Shown here piece by piece: positions 21,764 to 37,182 of a DNA stretch of 52,988 nucleotides; the stretch's first letter is position 1, and the number at the start of each line of letters is the position of its first letter. A model generated the notes under the pieces. That model was not told where the DNA came from, searched no databases, and was given only the letters and a program-made list of their open reading frames with translations. Source of the stretch: Krasilnikovozyma curviuscula (lineage: Eukaryota > Basidiomycota > Tremellomycetes > Cystofilobasidiales > Mrakiaceae). A program made the translations under genes and the position numbers. The stretch covers positions 1 to 52,988 of the forward strand of contig MVAQ01000151.1 in NCBI GenBank assembly GCA_014825775.1, in the 5' to 3' direction.

Positions 21764-24469
21764 TCAGAAGTGCTCCTTGTCGAATGTCCAACGAACAGAG
21801 GAGCTATTGTGAGACATAGCCTCCTTTTTAATAGTCTTGGCCAAAGGACCGGCCTATTAAAGTCAAGGATCAGCTTACACGTAAGCTCAAGGAAGCGCGT
21901 AAGATAAAGTAAAACTTACACCGCAAAAGAATACACCGACGTGAGGCTTCAAGCTCGCCTCTTTACCAGGAAGGTATTGTGGACTCAGGACAGCTTCATT
22001 GAGTTTGTCGAAAACTGCATGGAAATCTGGGCGTCCGAAACGGGTTTGGGTGCGGAGATGGGTGAGAGGACTAAGGCGAAGGGCCAGCATTTGTCAGTAC
22101 CCATCACCACAAGGAGCCTGGCGAGGAAAAACAGAAAATTCACTCGTATTCTCCACTGTTGAGAGCAATGTTATACATTGCATCTTGATTGAGCTTCTGA
22201 GTCAAGTAGATGTTCATGTGAAGGAAATTGGCTGAGGCAAAAGACGAGATGTTGAGTGCTATGGCTTAACACAAACAGGATCGAACTAGAGGGAAGAACC
22301 CACGATCAGACTGAGATTCCTCCAAAGATTCGAGCAGATTTTGAAACCACCCAAAAGATCCAGTGTCTTTACAGATCCAGACAAAGACAACACGTTTAAG
22401 CTTTCCCAAGTTTCCTTTTTGTTGTTCGTACCAGATATGCTTGAGGATGCTAGCGAAAGGCTGAAGTCGCCGAAATTGAATGAGGGAGCAAGAGGAAAAT
22501 TGATGGCAATTTAGAGTTTGAATTCACTTAGGAGATTCAAAGAAAGTCGAGCACTCACAGTGACACCTATTCCAGCGCCTATGAGAACAGCGACATCCGC
22601 AGTGAAGACATCTTCAGCAGGAGCGCCATAAGGACCTGTTGTTGTTACGAAACCTAAATTAATTATAGAGCACTCAGAGAGAACTAGACTACCCCAACTC
22701 ACCGTCAACTCTGAACAGGGGTAGCTTCTCTCCAATTGCGACGCCGACCTGGACAAATTCACCTCGTTTACCATTCGATCCCAGACCAAAGACCTTTTCT
22801 TCATCCGCAACGGTATATTCATCTAACTTAGCATCTTTTCCTATGCCAGCAGTTTGGTTCAGCGATCTGACTACTTCGTCACCTGCACCGAGACGAGTAC
22901 CGAGAGCTTTTGTGAAGTCGCCGACTTGTCGGATGGTGATTGCGATATAAGGGTCAGATGGAGCTGACTAGAAGTGAGAAAAATACAGAAAACAAGTCAG
23001 ATTGGGGATGGGAAAAGAAGGAGAAAAGAGACGAACCGAAATAGTAAAAGGAAGCCATTGCCAGCGCGAGACCTCGGGAACTTGGATAAAAATCCACTTC
23101 GGGAAAAAGGTGCAAACGTCAATCTCTATAAGATGATAATCTCAATTTAAACCACAGTTCGCTTGCCCCTCACCTGGCCAGATTTGTAGTTCATGGAAGG
23201 CTTGAGAAAGCGAATCTCCATTGCGCCAGAAGGATGTAGGAGGACCTGAAAAATATTAAATATGAGTCTAGTTCAGACTTTTAGGGTACTGGGATTTGTA
23301 CAGAGAGTCGAGACGCACCTTGGTGATTTCAGTTGGTCTTCTACTTCTCCAGAATCTGTAGCATCTCTCGCCAAAGTACAGCAACCCAGCCCAGATCAAG
23401 AATCTCCAACTTTCATATCCCAAACAGTGTTCTGTGCTGTAAAACGGGAAGGTGTAGGTGAAGTCGGGCTGAGCTGAGTCCCGAACGAAACAGCCGGTCG
23501 CATGGGTGTAGAGACAGATGAAGAAGAGGAAGGTCAAATGGTGGGTGAAATAGAATATTTCGTAGTTGAGACGACGAATTCTAAACGAAGCGGAGGTGTA
23601 AATCAAGAGCTAATGAAAAAGATATGTCAAGTTGTGAGGTGCGAAGCTCAGAGGAGATGTGAACTTGCTTACCATCAATAGAAGCATCGTATGACCGGTG
23701 ATCCCTCCTGCCTGAGTATAGTGAATTTGCCAAGCAGCTTCGGGTCTCACTTGGGTCCTCTCAACGTTGATGAAGTTGACTGGTGGACCCGGGCAAGTTG
23801 TCAGTGTCACTCTCACTAAGAGCTAACAACTTTGACACTTAGAGTGCTGCTTACCGTAATGAGCTGTAACATGAGCAATGGTCCAGAATAACAACTGATA
23901 GGCAACCTGTTTATGAAACCTAGTTGAATATCGGCAGCGAGAAAGGCAGTCAGCGTTTCAAGATGTCAACTTCCAAAGGATACGGAGGGGACGTAACGTA
24001 CCAAATGTTTTCATCGACGCTTATGACTCTGCTCAAAGCAGGTCTAATCTTGGTGATGATGTTTCTCAAGACTGCAAGCAAAGATCACCGGAGGAAGTTC
24101 AGATAGTTGGGCGCTAAGATATCAAGATCGCGATGTAGCAGCAACTAACCTGGTAATAAAATTAAACCCCCATCCAATGCCAAAACAAGCCCAGCACCTC
24201 TAGAAGTCCAGACACTAAACTTCAAGCCATTCAAAGCAGCTAGTTTGGTGTTTGTTTCTTGAGACCACCACCCGTAAGCGAAGACAGCTGCATGGAGTGG
24301 GTAGAAGAGGAGGGTGAAAATGAGACGAGGGCTAAAACCAAGAGAACGATCAAGGATGTAAGAATATATCGCTCTTTCTTGATAATGTGGAGAAAGATGA
24401 GCGCGATACTAACCCAGTGAAGTTTGAGTAGCAGAAGTTCTTGACCGCTGATGAGATTGTGGTCCTCAT
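21764..24469 (-). CDS. NOX: NADPH oxidase catalytic subunit, Nox2/gp91phox-like (14 exons, 576 aa)
   Basis: A membrane flavocytochrome that passes electrons from NADPH through FAD and two hemes to oxygen, making superoxide. Exons: 24469-24414, 24331-24150, 24071-24002, 23919-23855, 23779-23673, 23609-23319, 23245-23174, 23096-23037, 22967-22703, 22635-22559, 22460-22304, 22231-22144, 22070-21920 and 21853-21764. Heme ligands are His105/His119 (FHK..AH) and His183/His196 (FTHHL..YTH), with the 14- and 13-residue spacings known in Nox2. The FAD motif reads WLPFTISSAP, with Leu296 where the family normally has His. The NADPH site is VLIGAGIGVTPFASILK, and the protein ends in KEHF. There is no EF-hand region, as in fungal NoxA/NoxB. 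The start is the first ATG of the open frame and is fairly secure. Confidence 0.93.
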
Positions 24470-25354
24470 GTTGAATTCAAAGGAAGTGTGTGTATCGATC
24501 CGCAATCCTCGGCAAAGAGTGGGTTTAGGAATGGAGAAGGTCCGAGTGAAAGACTGAAGTGATGAAACAAAGAAGTCAGCGTAGAGCCACGATATGAAAG
24601 CTCATGGTCGCAATGCCTCACAGGTCTTGAGGGAATGAAAGTACCAGCTTCCAAAAATTTGGCGAACTGAAGCCAAAATGTAGTAGTGGTTGGGATCAGA
24701 ACCTCAAATGATGGATAGACCAGTGAGGCATCAAACACGATGCTGAGTGGTTCAGGCTGGCCAGGGGAACTAGCGCCAGGCGTTGCCGTGTTTCAGTGAA
24801 ATTGAGAATCTGAAACTACTCTGCTTATCTTATCAGAACAAGACCACTCGCCAATACTAATGACCTCCACTGTCCATTCTTCAACTGATAAGCGAGACCT
24901 CTAGCGTAGGTGAGAATTCCTGAGACAGAACATGAAGAGATCAGCTTGGAGCGAGACGAAGAAGGAAGTAGTGTAATAGCTACTCACGAGACATTACGTG
25001 GACGTGCAACGCTGAGGTTCAGATCGTCTTATAATCCTAAGAGGGGAAGCATATCTACCTGTCCAGACTCAAGCGACACCTGTAGACGCGATACCGATAA
25101 AAAGCATCAGCACGAAGAAGAGATAACCTCGAACGGAGAGAAACCCTCTCCTGGAGCTTGAGGACCCCACCCAGTGAATGGTTCTTGGAAAAACTTGTCA
25201 CGATCTACTCATCGACGTTGCGTCAGTGAAGTCTGACAAGTGCTACAAAAGTTCAAGCGCAACTCATAATTGGTGATCCAATCCAACGACGGCGCGTTCG
25301 CAAACAAGGCAAAACCTCAACAGCATTCTTGTGTTATTGGACCCTCCTTCAATC
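24470..25354. other. Divergent promoter region, NOX and dynactin p150
   Basis: No gene is supported in 885 bp between two divergent starts. Two open frames of 80-90 codons (24466-24738 minus, 24910-25161 plus) have no family motif and no splice logic linking them to a neighbour. The stretch probably holds leader sequences and promoters of both genes; no TATA box stands out. Confidence 0.4.
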
Positions 25355-28300
25355 ATGGCCTCTCGAGGCGCAGCTACAGAGATACCCATCGGGTCCTATG
25401 TTCAGGTATCTGCAGGTCAAGGATACGTTCGTTGGAATGGTCAAAATCCTGCCTTTGCAGCTGGACGGTTCGTTGGTATCGAGCTGTAAGTTGGATACCC
25501 ATCTTGGGCCCTGCTTCACAGTCCCATTAGCATGAAATGTAACTGAAGCTGGATTCCATTTGTTCTCTGTAGGGATGAACCTGGTGGGAAAAACGACGGA
25601 TCAGTGAAAGGGGAAGTTTATTTCACCTGTAAACCAAACCATGGTGTGTTTGTACGACCTTCTCAGGTACAGGTGCTCAGACCACCTCCTGCTGCTCGAG
25701 GGTCGTCTGGAATTACCTCAAGGCCTTTGGTACGTCTTTCTGTAGTCTGTTGGTCTATCTGCAAGCACTGACAATAGTGTTTTTGAAACCGGTCAGTCTC
25801 GGTCCTCGAACCTCTCCTCATCCACTTCGACTCGCCCTGCTACTTTAACAACAGCAAATCGCACATTATCTGCTCGATCTTTTGCTTCCCAACCTTCGAC
25901 TAGAGCACCCTCACCTCAGAAACCCCTTCAGACCACCCAGACACTACCCACACCTTCAAAACGGCCCTCACCTTCGTCCCCAGCACCGACACGGAAATTG
26001 ACGTCACCTGCCTCTCAAATACAAAGGACTTCATCCACTCTTGGTTCGACGTCGGCTTCTCCTTCGGCTGGTAACTTGGTTTCACCTCCCACGACACTCT
26101 CCCCTCAGACTCAGCATCAATCCATCTTCGCGGCACCACCGGATGACCGTGTCCCCTCGCCAACACGACCTGGGTTTCCTCTCAAAACACAACAAACTAT
26201 CTCCCGACAACCCTCTCCCACGCGTTCATTATCGCCTGACAAAGAACTTCTGCAGCGACGACGCAGTTCAGGTAACCGCTCTCCTATTCCACCCTCGTCA
26301 ACGTCCTTCCCTCAAGGTCGAGACAAGGAATATGAAGAAATGAAGATTAAAATGCGTGTTCTGGAGGCTAAGAGAGCAGAAGACAACGAGAAGCTACGTG
26401 AGATGCAGGGCAAGGTGGAAGAAGCTGCCCAGTTCTTGACAGTCCGGGGGAAGCTACAAAACAAGTTCTCGGAACTACAAGCAGAATTACACAACCATCG
26501 CCGAACTTCAAAAGATCTTGCCGCTGAGAACTCTACGCTAGAGAGTCGAATGGTCGAAATGTCTGAACAGCTTGAGCTCTCGCTACTGGATAAAGAGTTC
26601 GCTGAAGAAAAACTTGAACAGCTCCAAGCGGACTTTGACGCCTTGAAGGAAGAGAAAGCAGACTTGGAGGTCGAGATTGAAGTTATGAAGGAAGAGCGCT
26701 TGGAGGATGAAGCGAGAGAAGGTGAATTAGCTCCGGAGGACTCAAGCATTGTTGGTGTGGATTCTCCAAGCAGGCCAAAAGGAAGCTTAGTGAATGTTCA
26801 GCTAGAGAAACATAACGAGAGGCTAAAGGATGCGCTTATCAAGTGAGTTATTTCGTCGTAGCTATATTCGATGTGTTCCCATTTCCACATGACTGCTAAT
26901 GTTTGCTTCTGAGTACCTTTCTCACAGGCTACGTGACGTTTCAAGTGAAACGGAAAGACAACAACGAGCCAAGATTTTGGAGCTGGAACATGATTTGAAT
27001 GGAGTTTCTGATCTGCAATGTACGCTTTGCTTCTATTCTTGGTGGCCTTGTCTCTAGACACTCACTCTGGTTGACTCTTCATTCAGCCCAATACGAAATG
27101 ACCGTTGCCAAACTCGAAAATGCTGATGCTCAAATTGAAGATCTGAAAGAGCAGCTTGATGGTGCACTTGGAGCGGAAGATATGCTTGAACAACTCACCG
27201 ATCGAAACTTGCTGATGGGGGAGGTATGTTGACATTTGACTTTCTTAAAGTCAATATACCAGCTGAAAACCTCTTGTTTGTGACTGAATAATAGAAAATT
27301 GAAGAAATGAGAATCATCATCGAAGACCTCGAAGCTCTGAAAGAGCTCAATGATGAGCTCGAAGAAAATCATATAGAGGTGGAGAAGCAGATGCTGGAAG
27401 AATTGGGTGGGTTTCCTTGTAGGTACCTGGTGCTCGAAATTAACTGACCATCTTGCATCTTGAATATGCTCCTGTAGACATGAAGGAGGCTCAAATGAGG
27501 CAACAGCGAAAGGAATTCGAAGAGCTTGAAGAAACCCTGCTTGAGAGCGAAGTCACCATTGGACAGTTCAGAGAATTGGTCCTCAACCTACAATCGTGAG
27601 TTAAAACGTTCCCACTCAATAATGACATGTGCTCTGACTCTCATCGGACGGGTGATTTTAAAAGCGACATGGATGTCTTGCGTGAACAACAGATGGCTCA
27701 AATATCGGAATCCCAGAAGATGGACAATCAATCGCATGCGATGATGAACCTGAATCTCAGACTCCAGAGCAGCGCTATGAATGCAAAGAGCAAAATGATA
27801 GAACTGGAGCTGAGGAAGCTGGAGGCTAGTCAAGCTATCGAGCATCTCCGAATAGTTCACGTGAGTAACGGGCATGTACCGTAGCAAGCGGCAACCTGCT
27901 GATGGTACTTTTGGTCTTTTCAATATTCTTTTCTAGGCATATCTTCCTCAAGCCTACTTCGAAGTCGACGCAGATGCGACTAGTTGTCTGCTGTTCTTCC
28001 AGCGATTGGCTCACAAAACGTCTCTGATCAACTCCATCTTGGCTCAAACCCACAACCTTCCCGAATCACTCACTGCCAACTTCGGCTCCACTTCCTCCCT
28101 TCCTCTGGCATCGCTTCCTGATACTTTGGTTGGAATCTGCGAGTTGAGAGGGAGGTTGTCGCACTTCTCGATGGTCAACAAGAGATATGCAAGCTATTTG
28201 TTGGGCTGTGATGTTGAATCTTTCTTAAAGATAGGGAGAGTCGGATTGATGATGGAGCTTGGAGGTATCGAAAAGAAAATGGACCTCTACATCGATCTGT

Positions 28301-30187
28301 TGAAGCGAGAAGAGTTCAGGGAGGCTGATTGTATTGAGGACCTGACCAGGTGGGTTGCGTGGTTGACCCATCGCCAATTCCCCCCGGTGTCTGACTCCTC
28401 TTCCACCTTCAAACAGGTTTTTGTCCCAATTCGAGCACCTAGAAGAAACCTACTTCCCTGCTACGGAACTCGACCTTGCAGATCGCGAGCTTGACATGGT
28501 ACTCGGGTTCGACTTTGACCTCGACAACTTTGCTGCTGCTGTTGGTTTCGCTCAGCACGCTATTGTTTCACTCATTAAAGAAGAAGGAGAGGAAATTGAA
28601 GTTGATACTGGTGAATCTACAATCGAGGAAGCAATATACGCTCCGATACAAAACATCTTGAATCAAGTTAAGCTGGCCAAGGCGGCGTCCAAGTGAGTTT
28701 ACTCGTTTGGCTTCGTTGGATTTGCACTGACAGATTTTTACTGTAGGAAACTGATTCGTCACGTTGAAGAGCTCGTTAGAGCCTCTACTCCGCTGAAGGC
28801 GAATCTCATCACGCCTTTGCAAGCTTTAGTTGCGGATGTGTCCAACGCTGTTGACTTCGCCATCAAGCTGGCTCAGAGAATTGGAGCTTATGTGAATGGC
28901 ATCAAGTTGTCCAAAGAACCTTTAGAGCTGAATGCCATCATTGGCTTCCTTCAGGATATCACTGTTGAATCTACTGGGAAGAGCTCTGCCGCCCCTTGGG
29001 ATCTCATAGCTGGTTTCATGATCACCATTGCCAGAGACTCGGCGGATCTCTTGCCATTCACCATGGATGCAGAAAACGTGACAAAGGGTGAGGACCATTA
29101 TATTTACTCTTGATTCCTGCGCTTCCTAACGATCTTCCGCTGTGTAGTCGTTCCTGTCCATCCTTGGCTTTCTCGCGTCGAAGATCTCAAAGCAGCTGCG
29201 GCAGTGAACGTCGATGCTGAGAGAAACATCGTCAAGCTGACCGAGGAAGCTCGTGAGCTCACCAGAGAGATAAGAAAACGGGACATTGCTAGTCAAGAAT
29301 CTGCCGTCAAGATTGAGCTGATGGAACGTCGAATGGAGGCTGCGAAGAAACAGGTAGGCTGAATCTTTATCATTTCATCGCTGTAGTACACTAACCCTCA
29401 TCCTTTCTTAGGTCGATGTTATCTCTGGTCTTGAAAATGATCTCTCAAAGTCCAAGAAACAAGAAAAGGCGAATGAAGATATGATGGAGCAACTCCAAGC
29501 TGAAATGGACGAACTCGAACAAGAAAATTCCAAATTGAAACAACTCGCAGCTACCGCTGATAAAGGTGCTACTGGACCGTCGTTGAACACGGCCATGGAC
29601 ACGACGACCTTTGACGGAAGCTTAGAGACTCATTATCTTCTAAACCAGGTAAGTGACTTTTACCTTTGAGCATGTACCTTCAGAAGTGACTCATGTTTTA
29701 TAACTTCGACCAGATTGAATCACTTCGTGGAGCTGTTCGACACTTGAATCAAGAGAACTCATTCCTCAAATCGAGAGACCTCGTCAAAGATCTGATGTCT
29801 CTTCCACCTCTAGCCGAGATCTCATCACCCTACGACGCACTCCCTCCAGACTTGTCACCACCAGGATCCCCAGCCTCAGTAGCTTCGTCGTTACCAGAAG
29901 AAGACAATCCGATGCCCTCAACACCGCCATCACTTCCCTCTTTACACACCCTCAATAATGAAACCAAACTTCTTTATCGTCGTGTTGCAATGTTTACCTC
30001 CTCGCCCAAAGTCGTCGATCTATCAGGTGCTGGCCCGAACGCTGGCTGGCAACGGGCAATCAAACAACCCGATGCTCAGATGGAGGAGCGCAGGAGGGAG
30101 ATGGAAAAGTTGGAGAGAATGGTTGGTGATTTGAAAGAGAGGGTGGTGAGAGTTACGAGGGCTTCTTTTGGAATCAAGAGATATTGA
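25355..30187 (+). CDS. NIP100: Dynactin large subunit p150Glued (14 exons, 1311 aa)
   Basis: The largest dynactin subunit, which links cytoplasmic dynein to microtubules. Exons: 25355-25485, 25573-25729, 25797-26842, 26928-27019, 27087-27223, 27295-27406, 27478-27595, 27665-27860, 27937-28349, 28417-28692, 28747-29087, 29148-29353, 29412-29648 and 29714-30187. Domains in order: a CAP-Gly domain at about 15-75 with [13 protein letters not shown] and NHGVFV; a basic Ser/Pro-rich linker; a long coiled coil (about 260-620); the dynactin-specific helical domain ([20 protein letters not shown] onward); and a second coiled coil near the C-terminus before a Pro-rich stretch. The length agrees with animal and filamentous-fungal p150 and exceeds budding yeast Nip100. 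Confidence 0.95.
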
Positions 30188-30669
30188 GCATTAGGACGAG
30201 CCTCGCTAAACTAAATACCCTTCAGTATATACCCACACCGAGCATTGATATATCCAATTGATTTCTTGTTGACTTTTCGCTTTTGCATCTTGCTCTCACA
30301 AGCTTAAGAACCATTTGACAAGCCGAAGCATTCTCCTACCTTCTCTTTACTTTAACTGTGTCAGACATCTCTCATAAAGCCCATCTCTCGTCATCGCCCT
30401 GGGCGTATCTGGCGATTTTTCTCTCATCGGCGCCGTGTCGGCAGGCAGATCGTTCATCTTTTTTCCCCTTCTCTTCGAGTCAGTTTTGCCTGACTCAAAC
30501 GCCCATCGATATTTTGACATCGCCCCTGGATTGAAGTATCTGGACGATTTCCAAGTATCTCAAGGAATTAGCAGGTGAGATTCTGCTCAACGTTGTTGTT
30601 GGTGACACTGACTAAAGAACTGCTTGGATTTCTACGCGCTTTCGCTTTGATGGGAAACAAAGCCTCACG
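30188..30669. other. Spacer before the cystathionine gamma-synthase gene
   Basis: No gene is seen in 482 bp. It has T-rich runs and CT-rich tracts (30340-30500) typical of a fungal promoter and leader. An out-of-frame ATG-poor leader precedes the chosen start. Confidence 0.4.
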
Positions 30670-32917
30670 ATGTCCTACATCGCTCCCCAGCTCACTCAGA
30701 TTCCTGTTGGACATTCAGTCCCATCTTTCCTGCCTCATGCTGTGTCTGTCAGTCTACCAGCTTGGAGCGACAACGTCGCCTACGAAGAGGGAGAAGAATG
30801 GATCAAAAAGAGCATGACGAACGGATATCCTAGGTTCTTCATCAACTTGCTCATTCAAAAGGTATATATACAACTCTTTGGCTACTTTAACTGTTCTGAC
30901 ACTGTTTTTCTCTCGACCACTTGTATCCATTAGCTTGCCAAAGTCTGCGCAGCCAAATTCGGTGAAGCTGGTGAAGAATGCCTGTTGGTACCATCTCAGT
31001 TCATAGCAGAACTATGCAGAGACTTTGTCATCTCTCGCAAATCGACCTTAAAGCCCAGAATCGTTGAATGGTCCATCACGCCTTCAGTCTCGCTGGAAAA
31101 AACTCATTCGGCAGCTGTCGAGCTCTGCTCCGTCGATTCGATCGACTTGTACATGGTTTTCCTCCCCGCTGAAGACTTCAGCTACTTGAAGCAGTTTTGG
31201 CAACACTCTGGATGTGGAATCAGCTCAAGATTTGCTGAACGGTGCTTAATCCTCGCGGGTGAAAGTACAGCAGTTGCCAGTGACCCAACTCCCGAACTTG
31301 AAGCTCCAGCTGTATCCACTCCAGTAGAACCAGTCAGTGTTGCTCCACCACTTGGGTTCCGTCCATCAGCCTACTCTCGTAACAAGCACTACGCTCGTTC
31401 CGCCACTGCTGCGCCTTCCTTGCCGCCAACTCCCCACATCCCAGCTCTTCCAACTCCACCGATCCCTAGCCCAGCGATCGACAAAGAAGATTTGGATTTC
31501 TCGGAAGATCACCAGGCATATGTGGAGCTGCGATATGGTAGAAACTTGCCAAGTTCCGCCGCATTGACGGCGAAAACTGCATTAAAGCGAAGGATTGCCG
31601 GTATCCTTGAGGATGACAAGGGCAACCAGCTGGATACTGTCGCTACGAAGAGAGGACGAGCAATGCCGGATGATGTGTATCTCTTCCCAACGGGAATGAG
31701 CGCCATCTTCCACGCCCACCAGTTGGCTATGAGGACGAGGGAGAAGTCTCAGGTCGGGAAGTCTGTTTGCTTTGGGTAGGTTCTTCGGTCCAACACAAAC
31801 CATGTCATCTTGAAGATGCTCACTGACTACCCCCAACCCACTCTCTAGTTTCCCATACACTGACACTCTGAAGATTATCGAAAAGTGGGGTCCAGGAGCG
31901 CACTTCTATGGTCATGGCTCAGCTGCTGATTTAGTCACCCTCGAAAACCTCCTAGCAACAAACGTGGAAAACCCTATCTTGGCTCTTTTCTGCGAATTTC
32001 CCTCGAATCCGTTGCTCAGAACTCCCGACATGATTACTCTGAGAAGGCTGGCGGATAAGTACGGATTCTACATTGTCATCGATGAGACCATCGGAAACTT
32101 TGTCAATGTAGACACTCTAAGGTTTGCCGATATCCTGGTCAGCAGCTTGACAAAAGTCTTCAGTGGTGAACCCAACGTCATGGGTGGATCGTGAGTGCTT
32201 TGCGTGAATAATGACTGCAGGAAATGATGACAGCTGATTATCCTCCCATTTGACCCTGATCAGACTCGTCCTAAATCCTTCTGGTCGCCACTACTCACTC
32301 CTGAAGCAAACCCTTGAGGGCTTCTACGAAGATAACTTCTTTGCTGAGGATGCTCTTTTCCTTGAGCGTAACTCGAGAGACTTTATTGCGAGAGCTGCCG
32401 TCATTGACGATAACGCGCTATTCGTGTGTGAGACTTTGAGGGAGAGAAGCATGGCTGGAGGTGCTAAGGCATCGTGTTTAAAGGATGTATTCTACCCAAA
32501 ATGGAGTACTCCAGAGAACTACGAGATCGTCAGTCCGTTGACCTCCGCAATTCTTGGTTCCTTTGACTAACTGCGATTTGTATTGAACTCTAGTGCCGTC
32601 GACAAGCCACTGAGACCAAGGCAGCGGGTGGATATGGTGGTCTTTTCTCTGTGGTCTTCACTTGCGAAGCCGCCTCCGTCGCCTTCTTCGACGCACTTCC
32701 TTGCGCGAAAGGTCCTTCACTCGGTACAAACTTCACCTTGGCATCCCCTTATGTCATTTTGGCTCACTACCTCGAACTGGACTGGGCCAAGTCTTACGAC
32801 GTAGACCCAAACTTGGTTCGTGTGGCCGTTGGAATGGAGTCTCCTGATGTGCTCAAGGGTTGGTTCTTGGGCGCTTTGGCTAAAGCTCAAGAAGCCGCTG
32901 ATGTCTCTTCTTCGTAG
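30670..32917 (+). CDS. STR2: Cystathionine gamma-synthase, fungal STR2/met-7 type (5 exons, 654 aa)
   Basis: A PLP enzyme that joins cysteine and an O-acylhomoserine into cystathionine, the route from cysteine to methionine. Exons are 30670-30861, 30934-31775, 31849-32190, 32264-32528 and 32594-32917. About 230 N-terminal residues form the extension seen in fungal members ([20 protein letters not shown] is typical of its start). A Pro/Ala-rich linker follows, then the Cys/Met-metabolism PLP domain: [39 protein letters not shown] and [17 protein letters not shown], with the likely PLP-binding Lys447. It ends [18 protein letters not shown]. Confidence 0.95.
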
Positions 32918-33841
32918 AGGTCAGGATTATCATTAACTGCGAAGTCTACTTAAAACAAAACCATCTCCTCGTTCCTGCCTTTTGCTCTCTCTTTTGCATT
33001 GTCGTTGTGTCACTCGTCGTTGCTTATATATATATCTCCTGGAATCCAACTTCCAGGGCCCATTGTTATACCCCTTTCTCTCTAGCACTGTGCTTCTACC
33101 AATCCAACTTGCGTCTTCATCCCTTTCAATTTATCTAGGCGCAAGAACTGATTGTCCAGCAAACTATTACTTTGCGGGTAATCTTCAGATCCGCTTTTTC
33201 TCCATTCGAGTGCGACCCAATATTCTCATTAAGTCAACAAGGATGGAAAATAAGGAGACAGCGTGGCAAAAACGATCGCAAGAGGAGGCGAGGAGTGTTT
33301 TGAGCGCCCACTGAGGCGCTGTAGCTGTTCAATTCCGCCTGTAAGACGGTTTATTCACTCCGAGAATTACCTTGCTCTTTGAAATCTCCCACGACTTTTG
33401 ATTCTTCTTCTCTGAGCTACTTCTCGGAAGCTGCGCCGCCCGCACTACAGGCAGCCTTGCGCTTCGCCTGTTTGTGGAGCACTCACCAGCCACAAACAGA
33501 CCTGCTGGCTAGGAATAACTTTCAACTCATTTTGAATCTGTTGGAAGGCCGAAGGCAGCGTCGCTCTCGAAAAAAAGCTGGTATCGTTGCTTCGAGAGTG
33601 TTCTTTGACAATTGGTTGTGTTTTCGTTTCCTATCGCTTCACACGAGCAGTGAGGAAAAGCTTTCGCCCAAGCCGATCCTTAACCATCAAAGTCTCATAC
33701 ATTAAGGTAAGCATTTCTACAGCCTGTTAGATATGTAGAGCATGGTCCTGACCCGATCGTTTTCATTTTTTTGTCTTTTCACTTTTCGACTCCTGGCTGT
33801 GCCCTCACGCATTGGATTACCTGCTTACTTAGTGATTCGAA
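32918..33841. other. Promoter and long leader of UBC4, with a probable leader intron
   Basis: No protein gene is supported in 924 bp. A TATATATATAT run lies at 33025-33035. Just before the UBC4 ATG, a good donor (GTAAGC at 33707) and acceptor (TTAG ending 33832) frame a probable 126-nt leader intron that stops 9 bp before the start codon. The small open frames here lack any recognisable motif. Confidence 0.45.
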
Positions 33842-35191
<1,350 letters not shown>

Positions 35192-35498
35192 ATACTTGCT
35201 TTACGAAATCTGTTCACTATGTACGCATCATGATCCTGGGCTTTATCAAGTAGTGGAAGCTGAGATCAATGACGGTGGAGGAGACTTGTGTGATTTGGGA
35301 TGGCGTGCAATCGTTCTCAATTAGCCCGTTTCTGAAATATCATTGCTCTTGATTTCGACTATTGAACGGTCTACAACTTTTGCATCAAACGATCTGTTCC
35401 CTGTTGGGATCCTTGCAAGAGCTGGAGCGAATGCATGGGTATCAAGAACTTCATAGGTGGTATGAGATTATAACACAATTACTATTGGCTTCATAAGC
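35192..35498. other. Shared 3' spacer of UBC4 and DIM1
   Basis: These 307 bp lie between two facing stop codons. I see only AT-rich 3'-end sequence and no further gene. Confidence 0.4.
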
Positions 35499-36943
<1,445 letters not shown>

Positions 36944-37182
36944 GGTTCAGTTTGAAAGAGGAGGAGCAGGTGGAGTGGATGTCAGCAACTTGAACCTCGC
37001 GCGGCGAAGTCAATCCAGAGAAATTTATCGTGCGGGTGGCGAGATGCAATTAGACAGGAAAGAAGCACCGGTGTAGTAAGAAATTCCAAGGTAATGTCTA
37101 AGAGATTTGAAGCTGGCGAGACCGATCAAATTGTGGTAAACGATCTTGCTTTCTGAGAGAGAACTTAGAGATGGCCAATGCA

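Noticed and set aside
24466..24738. Minus-strand open frame upstream of NOX, possible extra N-terminal exon
   Set aside because: It is in a different frame from the NOX start and no donor/acceptor pair joins it; the chosen start already gives a normal Nox N-terminus.
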